NCBI GenBank assembly: GCA_003452735.1
Contig: DMNL01000101.1
Coordinates: 1 to 6,909, forward strand
DNA: 6,909 nt
DNA from: Spirochaetaceae bacterium
GTDB taxonomy: Bacteria > Spirochaetota > Spirochaetia > Treponematales > Rectinemataceae
Direction of reading: 5' to 3'
Under the pieces are notes generated by a model that saw only the letters and a list, made by a program, of their open reading frames with translations, was not told the origin of the DNA and did no database searches. Below are positions 1-4,875 of the stretch, in pieces. The number at the start of each line of letters is the position of its first letter. Within the stretch, counting starts at the first letter, position 1. The translations under genes were made by a program, and so were the position numbers.

Positions 1-12
1 GGCTTGACCATA
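1..12 (+). rRNA. rrl: 23S rRNA, extreme 3' end (partial)
   Basis: The first bases, GGCTTGACCATA, resemble the conserved 3' terminus of bacterial 23S rRNA, which usually ends in GGCTTGACC or GGCTTAACC. A 5S gene lies about 120 bases downstream in the same direction, which is the standard 23S-5S order. Only about a dozen bases are visible, so the call rests on this short match plus the context, and the exact end is approximate. Confidence 0.6.
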
Positions 13-130
13 TTATCCTTCACTCTTGCGCGCTATACCGCAGCACTGCGGTAGTCGTTTAAAAAGAATTTTCTTCTTGTCTTCCCTTATCCCTGTGCGC
101 GCCATACGCGCAGGAGTTTAAGTAAATTAT
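13..130 (+). other. 23S-5S intergenic spacer with two stem-loops
   Basis: No coding potential is seen here. Two inverted repeats are visible. The first is TACCGCAG (36-43) with CTGCGGTA (46-53); the innermost pair would open to form the loop. The second is TGCGCG (96-101) with CGCGCA (107-112) around a 5-base loop. A pyrimidine-rich stretch lies between them (about 69-93). Hairpins here fit rRNA precursor processing. They have no adjacent long T-run, so they do not look like terminators. Confidence 0.5.
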
Positions 131-244
131 AGCCTGGTGACTATTGTGGAGGGGCCACACCCGTTCCCATACCGAACACGGAAGTTAAGCCCTCCAACGC
201 CGATGGTACTGCCATTCGGTGGAAGAGTAGGTCGTCGCCAGGCT
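131..244 (+). rRNA. rrf: 5S ribosomal RNA
   Basis: This is a complete 5S rRNA of about 114 bases. The ends pair as the terminal helix: AGCCTGG at 131-137 with CCAGGCT at 238-244. The internal part carries the conserved 5S core CCGTTCCCATACCGAACACG (about 161-180), then GAAGTTAAGC (181-190), and the distal stem around GCCGATGGTACTGCC. It is the structural RNA of the large ribosomal subunit and closes the rRNA operon whose 23S end opens the window. No tRNA is seen next to it. Confidence 0.96.
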
Positions 245-250
245 TTTTTA
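238..250 (+). terminator. Probable rRNA operon terminator
   Basis: A run of six T (244-249) directly follows the 3' arm of the 5S terminal helix. It is a plausible intrinsic stop for the rRNA transcript, but there is no separate compact hairpin between the 5S gene and the T-run, so the strength is uncertain. Confidence 0.35.
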
Positions 251-282
251 TTCCTATTCCGCGATCCTTAATTCAATCGGCT

Positions 283-582
283 CAGATATATGATCTTATT
301 CTCATGAATACGCATACCGATGGCCCTAGCATAAAGGAGCTTAAGGACGCAAAAGTTACCTTTGTAGTGATAGGCTCTATAGAGGGGCTCTCTGTTCTTC
401 AGGTAGACATCGATAATGTCGCGGCTGCAAAAGATATGATCGAATACTTTGTTTCGCTTGGGTATCGAAAGATCGGCATGATAGCTCATGCGCCATTTGA
501 ATTCTATGCAGCGGCAGATAGGCTTGAAGTATATCTGCAAATATAGAATAAGAATAACATTCCTAAGATGGAGAAGAGGCAA
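283..582 (+). pseudogene. LacI-family regulator remnant (sensor-domain fragment)
   Basis: This is a fragment of the ligand-binding (periplasmic-binding-protein-like) domain of a LacI-type sugar repressor. In one frame it reads LILMNTHTDGPSIKEL, then FVVIGS, VDIDN (403-417), and LGYRKIGMIAHAPF. These match the consecutive family blocks DGLIL, VPFVVIG, VDxDN and GHRKIGxI in the right order and spacing. Homology begins in frame upstream of the ATG at 304, at about 283. The DNA-binding helix-turn-helix that should precede it (roughly 60 residues plus half of the sensor domain) is absent, replaced by the end of the rRNA operon. A TAG at 544-546 interrupts the frame, and family-like residues (NKNNIP) resume after it. 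The reading then runs into GH65 sequence at about 585. It is a dead gene by truncation, nonsense and 3' deletion, and was probably the local regulator of the phosphorylase operon whose remains follow. Confidence 0.8.
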
Positions 583-584
583 TC

Positions 585-931
585 GCCTATTACCCCGCCG
601 GCACCGCGCAGTACCATATCAACGCAGATATTATTTATGCGATTGAGAAATACTGCGAGGCAGCTGGTGATACAGAATTTTTATATGGGCAGGCTGCTGG
701 CTTTCGGTTTTGTATGGGTTTGCAGGATTCCGCGATAGGATGCTGGCAAGCAACGAAGCATCCGCTATCGACCAGACGCTGGAGTCCGATTTGGCGCTCG
801 CAGGCAATCAGATGCGCTGTACACGAGAAACTGAATCCCAGGCGCGGGTGCCGCCTAGCAGCCAATCCTCCAGAGCGCCTCTCGCTTTCAGACATAAAAA
901 AGAGCTTATTGTTCTAAAGCCTGGCGAATAA
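585..931 (+). pseudogene. GH65 disaccharide phosphorylase remnant, internally deleted
   Basis: Two pieces of a glycoside hydrolase family 65 phosphorylase (the maltose/kojibiose/trehalose phosphorylase group) are joined here. The first, about 585-690, encodes PAGTAQYHINADIIYAIEKY and then CEAAGDTEFLY, the signature helix region of the (alpha/alpha)6 barrel. The second, about 692-931 in another frame, encodes WLSVLYGFAGFRDR, typical of the end of the barrel, then a degenerate C-terminal beta domain ending PLAFRHKKELIVLKPGE. Intact enzymes have roughly 750-800 residues; only about 115 codons remain. The region that carries the general-acid glutamate (PDEY motif) is deleted, so no activity is possible. 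The TAA at 929-931 is followed at once by the GTG of the mutase remnant, which preserves the usual GH65-to-pgmB gene order. The exact sugar specificity cannot be told from what is left. Confidence 0.82.
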
Positions 932-1252
932 GTGGAGATTTCGCTCAAGCCTGTGCTTAGAGCAGTAATCTTCGATCTGGATGGGGTGGTGACAGACACT
1001 ACACGCTATCATTTTCAAGCCTGGTGGCGACTAGGCGAAGAGCATGGCTGCTGGCATGTTGAGGAGGAGCTGAACGAAAAGCTGAAAGGCGTGGGGAGGA
1101 TGGAATCGCTCGATATCATTCTCAAGGAGAATGCAATTGATCTACCTGTGTCGCAGAAGATCAAGCTTGTGGAGCGCAAGAATTTATACTACAAAGAGTT
1201 TCTCACAAGGCTTACTCTCGAGGATATTCTCCTTGGAATGAAATCCCATTGA
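932..1252 (+). pseudogene. pgmB: Beta-phosphoglucomutase, N-terminal half only
   Basis: The 106-residue reading frame starts at GTG 932 (a second GTG lies at 953) and strongly matches the N-terminal half of beta-phosphoglucomutase, a HAD-superfamily enzyme that converts beta-glucose 1-phosphate to glucose 6-phosphate. HAD motif I is intact: FDLDGVVTDT, with the nucleophile and acid/base aspartates at residues 15 and 17. YHFQAWWRL and LKGVGRMESLDIIL of the cap domain follow. Similarity stops at LTLEDILLG, exactly where the core domain should resume (normally a P-G-V/I step), and the frame ends four residues later with TGA. The family is about 215-225 residues, so the phosphate-binding Ser and Lys and the second Mg-binding acidic pair are lost. 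It is classed as a pseudogene because the active site is incomplete. Its position directly after GH65 is the expected operon order, since GH65 releases beta-glucose 1-phosphate. Confidence 0.85.
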
Positions 1253-1260
1253 CTTCTTCG

Positions 1261-1300
1261 CCTTGACTATTGATATAAAATGATATATCAATTGTCAAGG
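1261..1300. promoter_or_regulatory. Near-perfect 40-bp palindrome with mirrored promoters
   Basis: Bases 1261-1277 are the reverse complement of 1284-1300 with a single mismatch (1268 against 1293), around a 6-base centre. On the + strand TTGACT (1263-1268), a 17-base spacer and TATCAA (1286-1291) form a plausible sigma-70 promoter for the regulator gene at 1311. By symmetry the - strand carries TTGACA, 17 bases and TATCAA pointing towards the pseudogenes. The -10 on the + strand overlaps the TGATATATCA palindrome (1281-1290), an arrangement suited to autorepression. The boxes and symmetry are seen directly; promoter activity is inferred. Confidence 0.6.
1278..1290 (+). promoter_or_regulatory. 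Candidate operator, copy 1 (AAATGATATATCA)
   Basis: This 13-base string contains the perfect 10-bp palindrome TGATATATCA. The same 13 bases occur at 2432-2444, just upstream of the solute-binding-protein operon. Two exact copies flanking one regulator gene suggest binding sites for that regulator, here overlapping its own -10 box. Confidence 0.6.
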
Positions 1301-1310
1301 AATTATTACG

Positions 1311-2426
1311 ATGAACAACGATCAAGGCGCAGAGCCAATGTACCGAAGGATTTATGATTCAATTCTTGCCGATATAAGCAGCGGCAAGCTATTGCCAGGC
1401 GACAGAGTGCCATCTGAAAAGGAGCTGTCTTCTCGTTTTTCTGTGAGTCGCATAACGAGCAAGCATGCCCTCGAACTTCTCGCTGGAAATAAGATCATCG
1501 AGCGCTTTCCGGGAAAGGGTTCTTTCGTCGCTAGGCCAGAAATAGCCGCAAAAAGGGCGAAAATTGGTCTTTTAGGAAAGAATATTGGCCTTGTAATGCC
1601 TGATTTTTCGGAAACATTCGGGCTTGGCCTACTCTTTGGAATAGAAGACCGATGCCGGGAACTCGGGTACAGCCTCATCTTATGTCGGACATTAGATCGA
1701 CCTGAGCTGGAGGAAAAAGCAATAGAGCATCTAAGGCAGTTGAATGTCGATGGTATTATCGTGCTGCCTGTGCACGGCGAGAACTACAATCCTTCGGTGC
1801 TGCGACTCGTTCTTGAACGTATGCCTATGAGTTTCGTGGACCGTCGGCTTCGAGGCCTCGCGGCTTCTTTCGTGGGGACCAACAACATAGAGGCGGCAAA
1901 AATCGGGGTAAGCCATCTTATAGACCTTGGACGGCAGCGGATCGCATTTCTCTCGGGCCCAATAAAGGATACTTCGGCCATCGAGGAGCGACGCGAGGGG
2001 TTCGTCGAAGCCCTGGCTGACTATGGCCTACCGCTAGATACCGATCTTTGGATGACCTATGTGGATAGCTTCCGCTATGGAATTATCTCTTGTGAGCAAG
2101 CGAAGGCTAATCTTTCCCAAATGCGAGAACACCTCAGCGCGCATCCCGACATCGATGCTGTCTTTTCGGTTGAGTATGAAGGAGCCGTGCTTGCACGCGA
2201 GGCGGCTCGGAGCCTAGGCTTAAAAGTACCGGAGGACATTGCGATTGTATGTTTTGATTGCCCTACGAATTGCTATCTTCCACCAGCTTTTACTCACCTC
2301 AAGCAGCATGAATATGATATTGGGCAAAAGGCTCTAGATATAGTTCATGCTCAGATTTTAGGAAAGGGACAGGGAAATGCAAAAGTCTATATCCCCGCGG
2401 ATCTTATTCGAGGCGAATCTAGCTAA
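1311..2426 (+). CDS. GntR/LacI hybrid sugar-responsive transcriptional regulator
   Basis: A 371-residue regulator with a GntR-type winged helix-turn-helix at about residues 10-77 (MYRRIYDSILADISSGKLLP, then GDRVPSEKELSSRFSVSRIT and a wing ending GKGSFV). A LacI/PBP1-like sensor domain follows from about residue 92 to the end, with blocks IGLVMPDF, VDGIIVLPV, SFVDRR, VGTNNIEAAKIGVSHLIDLG, IAFLSGP, IVCFDCP and a C-terminal FTHLKQHEYDIGQKALDIV. This is the architecture of the AraR-type subgroup of GntR regulators, usually repressors released by a sugar. The ATG at 1311 has AAGGA at 1297-1301, nine bases upstream; the in-frame ATG at 1338 would cut close to the DNA-binding domain and has no comparable site. 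The two AAATGATATATCA sites before and after the gene are likely its operators, predicting control of itself and of the adjacent transporter operon. The ligand is unknown; an imported sugar or its breakdown product is the natural guess. Confidence 0.9.
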   Translation: MNNDQGAEPMYRRIYDSILADISSGKLLPGDRVPSEKELSSRFSVSRITSKHALELLAGNKIIERFPGKGSFVARPEIAAKRAKIGLLGKNIGLVMPDFSETFGLGLLFGIEDRCRELGYSLILCRTLDRPELEEKAIEHLRQLNVDGIIVLPVHGENYNPSVLRLVLERMPMSFVDRRLRGLAASFVGTNNIEAAKIGVSHLIDLGRQRIAFLSGPIKDTSAIEERREGFVEALADYGLPLDTDLWMTYVDSFRYGIISCEQAKANLSQMREHLSAHPDIDAVFSVEYEGAVLAREAARSLGLKVPEDIAIVCFDCPTNCYLPPAFTHLKQHEYDIGQKALDIVHAQILGKGQGNAKVYIPADLIRGESS

Positions 2427-2431
2427 TCATT

Positions 2432-2444
2432 AAATGATATATCA
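2432..2444 (+). promoter_or_regulatory. Candidate operator, copy 2 (AAATGATATATCA)
   Basis: This is identical over 13 bases to 1278-1290; here the palindrome extends to 12 bp (ATGATATATCAT, 2434-2445). It starts 6 bases after the regulator stop codon and abuts a second AT-rich palindrome, ATATTATAATAT (2444-2455). It lies upstream of the TTGACA-type promoter but would sit inside a promoter that used the TATAAT at 2448-2453, so its mode of action depends on which start site is real. Confidence 0.6.
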
Positions 2445-2466
2445 TATTATAATATATAATATCTAT

Positions 2467-2495
2467 TTGACAAGTTCCATATTATGGTATATTCT
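2467..2495 (+). promoter_or_regulatory. Candidate promoter of the transporter operon
   Basis: TTGACA (2467-2472) is a perfect -35 box. With a 17-base spacer the -10 would be TATTCT (2490-2495); TATATT (2488-2493) gives a 15-base spacer. The predicted leader to the ATG at 2550 is about 50 bases. The spacer contains a perfect odd palindrome, CCATATTATGG (2477-2487). Alternative -10 boxes TATAAT at 2448-2453 and 2455-2460 lack a good -35. Confidence 0.55.
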
Positions 2496-2535
2496 AGAGC
2501 TGTCCTCATCGTAGGCCTTTGAGCCAGGATGCAGG

Positions 2536-2543
2536 AAAGGAGG
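2536..2543 (+). promoter_or_regulatory. Strong ribosome binding site that decides the SBP start
   Basis: AAAGGAGG lies six bases before the ATG at 2550. It falls inside the reading frame if the upstream in-frame ATG at 2529 is used, which argues for 2550 as the true start. Confidence 0.8.
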
Positions 2544-2549
2544 TTCGGC

Positions 2550-3842
2550 ATGAAACGAACATTAGTCATTTTATTGATGTTGGTAGTGGCTTTCGGTTCA
2601 TGGGCACAGGGCAAGAGTGCCACAGCCTCGACTAAGCCAGTCACAATTCTCGCTACATGGGGCGGTGATGAGGAGGCAGGCTTCCGCGAGGTGCTGGATA
2701 GATTTACGGCAGAAACTGGAATCCCATATTCGTACGAGGGCAATCGAGATTCTACCGTTGTTCTCAAATCGCGCGTTGCGAGCTCCAATCCTCCAGACAT
2801 TGCGATTCTTCCACGTCCCGGCGAAGTAGCAAATTACGCTCGCCAAGGGGTCCTCATTCCCCTCAATCAGGGTCAGAAGGATGACATACTTCCCACTTCT
2901 TTGCTCGACGCCAACTACGGGAAGGCATGGATCGATCTAGGGACGGTGGATGGCAAGTTCTATGGGCTTATTGTCAAGGCCAATTCGAAGAGCACATTCT
3001 GGTATAAGCCTGTATCTTTCGCCAGCCTCGGAGTTAAGACGCCCGATACGTGGGAAGACCTTCTTAAAATAGCGGACAAGTATGTCGCCGCAGGGAAGAA
3101 GCCTCTAGCTATTGGAGCTCAGGATGGATGGACTCTTACCGATTGGTTTGAAAATATCTATGTGAGGACAGCCGGCCCAGACATGTATATGAAGCTCCAT
3201 GTGACGCATGAGGTAAAGTGGACCGATCCTACTGTTGTCACGGCGATAAAGCGTTTCATAGAACTTGTAACGCCTACCGACAAGAAGCTCGCTGGAGGAG
3301 CCGATGGCGCACTTTCGACCGGCTTCATCGATGGATTCAACGAGGTACTAAGGCCAAATCCAGCGGCCGAAATGTACTATGAAGGTGGCTTTATGTCGTC
3401 CTTTGCGGCGCAAAATTTTCCCAACTTGACGCCTGGTAAGGACTACGATTTTTTCGACTTCCCCTCGATCGATTCAAAGTGGGGCAAACCGGTTGTAGGC
3501 GGTGGTGACCTTGCCGTAGTATTCTCGAATCGGCCAGAAGTCGTCTCGCTTATGCGCTTCCTTGCGGGGAAAGAGGCCAACACGATCTGGGCATCTGCCA
3601 AGAAGGGCGCCGTTGTGTCTCCAAACAAGAATGTCGACCTTTCTGTTTATCCGCTTTTAACCGCCAAAGAGGCAAGGCAGCTTACTCAGGCGACGAGCTT
3701 CGTATTCGATGGCTCAGACCTGGCACCGCCCGCGGTTGGTGGCGATGCGGAGTTTGTAGCCTTACAGCGCATACTCAAGAACCCAGATAAGTACATGGAA
3801 GCTTTGAATTATCTCGAGGGTGTTGCCTCGCAATGCTATTGA
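2550..3842 (+). CDS. CUT1 ABC transporter sugar-binding protein (family 1 SBP)
   Basis: A 430-residue extracellular solute-binding protein, the substrate-capturing part of a carbohydrate importer. The N-terminus is a clear signal peptide: MKRT, a hydrophobic core (about residues 5-16), then SWA before QGKS, giving a probable signal peptidase I cut after Ala19. There is no lipobox cysteine, so it is unlikely to be a lipoprotein. The mature part starts with VTILATWGGDEEAGFREVLD, the standard first strand and helix of family 1 SBPs, followed by SSNPPDIAILPRPGEVANYA and TWEDLLKIADKYVAAGKKPL, both typical of oligosaccharide and alpha-glucoside binders. The start at 2550 is chosen for its strong Shine-Dalgarno; a start at 2529 would put charged residues before the signal peptide. 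It is the first gene of the operon, separated by 124 bases with a hairpin from the permeases, consistent with higher expression of the binding protein. The bound sugar cannot be deduced from sequence alone. Confidence 0.93.
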   Translation: MKRTLVILLMLVVAFGSWAQGKSATASTKPVTILATWGGDEEAGFREVLDRFTAETGIPYSYEGNRDSTVVLKSRVASSNPPDIAILPRPGEVANYARQGVLIPLNQGQKDDILPTSLLDANYGKAWIDLGTVDGKFYGLIVKANSKSTFWYKPVSFASLGVKTPDTWEDLLKIADKYVAAGKKPLAIGAQDGWTLTDWFENIYVRTAGPDMYMKLHVTHEVKWTDPTVVTAIKRFIELVTPTDKKLAGGADGALSTGFIDGFNEVLRPNPAAEMYYEGGFMSSFAAQNFPNLTPGKDYDFFDFPSIDSKWGKPVVGGGDLAVVFSNRPEVVSLMRFLAGKEANTIWASAKKGAVVSPNKNVDLSVYPLLTAKEARQLTQATSFVFDGSDLAPPAVGGDAEFVALQRILKNPDKYMEALNYLEGVASQCY

Positions 3843-3844
3843 TT

Positions 3845-3909
3845 TACGTGTTTATTTACGGCGCTATTATTCTCGGCGCTTAATTTCTGGTGCTATCATT
3901 GCCGGCGCG
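3845..3909 (+). repeat. Degenerate 15-bp-period tandem repeat
   Basis: GGCGCT at 3860, GGCGCT at 3875, GGTGCT at 3889 and GGCGCG at 3904 recur at spacings of 15, 14 and 15 bases. The first three are each followed by an AT-rich ATTATT, TAATTT or ATCATT block. GTGTTTATTTAC just upstream (3848-3859) could be a more decayed unit. The array lies in the SBP-permease gap, and its last unit forms the left arm of the hairpin at 3902-3924. Confidence 0.5.
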
Positions 3910-3924
3910 GCTTGGCTGCGCCGG
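3902..3924 (+). other. Intercistronic GC-rich stem-loop
   Basis: CCGGCGCGGC (3902-3911) pairs with GCTGCGCCGG (3915-3924) through ten base pairs, one of them G-U, around a TTG loop. No T-run follows (the next bases are TCTGTTCC), so full termination is unlikely. Such hairpins after an SBP gene commonly stabilise the upstream mRNA or reduce read-through into the permease genes; that role is inferred here. Confidence 0.65.
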
Positions 3925-3966
3925 TCTGTTCCGCTAGGCCTTAGGCATTGAGATGGGTATTGGGAG

Positions 3967-4875
3967 ATGAAAGTCAAACGAGATTCTATTCAGGGTTGGC
4001 TGTTCTTGGCGCCTGCACTGATTCTCCTTGTCGCATACCTTGTGTATCCATGTCTGAGTACGCTCAAGATGAGTTTCTATGGTGGCCAAGGTTTTTCTCC
4101 TAAGCGCTTTGTGGGCTTTGCAAATTACGCGCGGCTCCTTGGTGGTGGCGATAGCCTTTTTCTCAACCTTAAGTGGCCGCCCTCAGGAGCGCTAATCAAC
4201 AACATTTTGTGGATTCTGTTCTTTGCGGGCGGTACGGTGGTAATAGGGCTTGCTATAGCAGTGCTAGCCGATGGACTAAGGTTGGAAAAGATCTTTAAGT
4301 CGCTGATCTTCCTTCCGATGATAATCTCTGCCACTGCAGCCTCGGTTATCTTCCGATTCCTATACAGCCCAGACCCGCATATTGGCCTTCTCAATGCTTT
4401 TATAAGCTCCATAAGCCCTGGCAAAAAGCCGATTCCTTGGTTGGGCTCCACGGATATTGTAAATATTGCCTTAATTGGGGCTGGAATATGGATATGGACT
4501 GGGCTTTCGATGACAGTTCTTTCGGCAGCCTACAAGTCCCTCGATCGAGAGATTCTTGAAGCAGCCAAGGTTGACGGCGCTAGCTCATGGACTTGTTTCT
4601 GGCGAATATCTCTACCGATGCTCGAGGATCAGATCGTATTCGTCGCAATTACCATGATCATCAACAGCCTTAAGCTAGTAGACTTGGTTCTCGTAATGAC
4701 CGGAGGCGGGCCTATGGGCTCTAGCCGCACCATTGGTTTTTCTTTTTATTGGGAAGTGTTCAATAACAATCTGGTTGGCTATGGAAGTGCCATAGCCATG
4801 ATTCTTTTAATTCTACTTATTCCATTTATGGTTTTTCAGGTTAGAAGAATCAAGGCTCAGGAGAGTTACCAATGA
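3967..4875 (+). CDS. CUT1 ABC transporter permease, MalF/AglF type
   Basis: A 302-residue inner-membrane permease, first half of the channel of a sugar ABC importer. Hydrophobic segments appear at about residues 10-31, 75-98, 109-130, 162-187, 222-245 and 270-293, giving six helices. The cytoplasmic coupling (EAA) loop that docks the ATPase is clear at residues 198-217: EAAKVDGASSWTCFWRISLP. The block after it, NSLKLVDLVLVMTGGGP, is the usual MalF/AglF signature. The ATG at 3967 is the only reasonable start: an in-frame stop lies at 3949-3951 and no other start codon intervenes. GGGAG sits immediately before the ATG with no spacing, and a weaker GAGATGGG lies farther up. The gene overlaps the next one by ATGA, so the two permeases are translationally coupled, as expected for a heterodimer. 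Closest in character to alpha-glucoside systems, but specificity is not proven. Confidence 0.93.
   Translation: MKVKRDSIQGWLFLAPALILLVAYLVYPCLSTLKMSFYGGQGFSPKRFVGFANYARLLGGGDSLFLNLKWPPSGALINNILWILFFAGGTVVIGLAIAVLADGLRLEKIFKSLIFLPMIISATAASVIFRFLYSPDPHIGLLNAFISSISPGKKPIPWLGSTDIVNIALIGAGIWIWTGLSMTVLSAAYKSLDREILEAAKVDGASSWTCFWRISLPMLEDQIVFVAITMIINSLKLVDLVLVMTGGGPMGSSRTIGFSFYWEVFNNNLVGYGSAIAMILLILLIPFMVFQVRRIKAQESYQ

Noticed and set aside
304..546. 80-codon frame starting at ATG 304 as a small gene
   Set aside because: The LacI homology begins in frame upstream of this ATG and continues past the TAG, so the frame is a piece of a broken gene.
714..917. 67-codon frame in the GH65 region as an independent gene
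   Set aside because: It is the continuation of the first GH65 frame beyond the deletion joint; the GH65-like residues after about 690 are in the other frame.
1281..1290. TGATATATCA as a catabolite-response (cre) site
   Set aside because: It lacks the central CG and the WAANCGNTN pattern of cre sites; a site for the local regulator is a better fit.
2529..2549. Upstream ATG 2529 as the start of the binding protein
   Set aside because: The strong AAAGGAGG lies after this ATG and is well spaced for 2550, and the extra residues would precede the signal peptide.
3902..3940. Stem-loop after the binding-protein gene as a full intrinsic terminator
   Set aside because: No T-run follows the stem and the permeases downstream have no other clear promoter, so read-through is expected.
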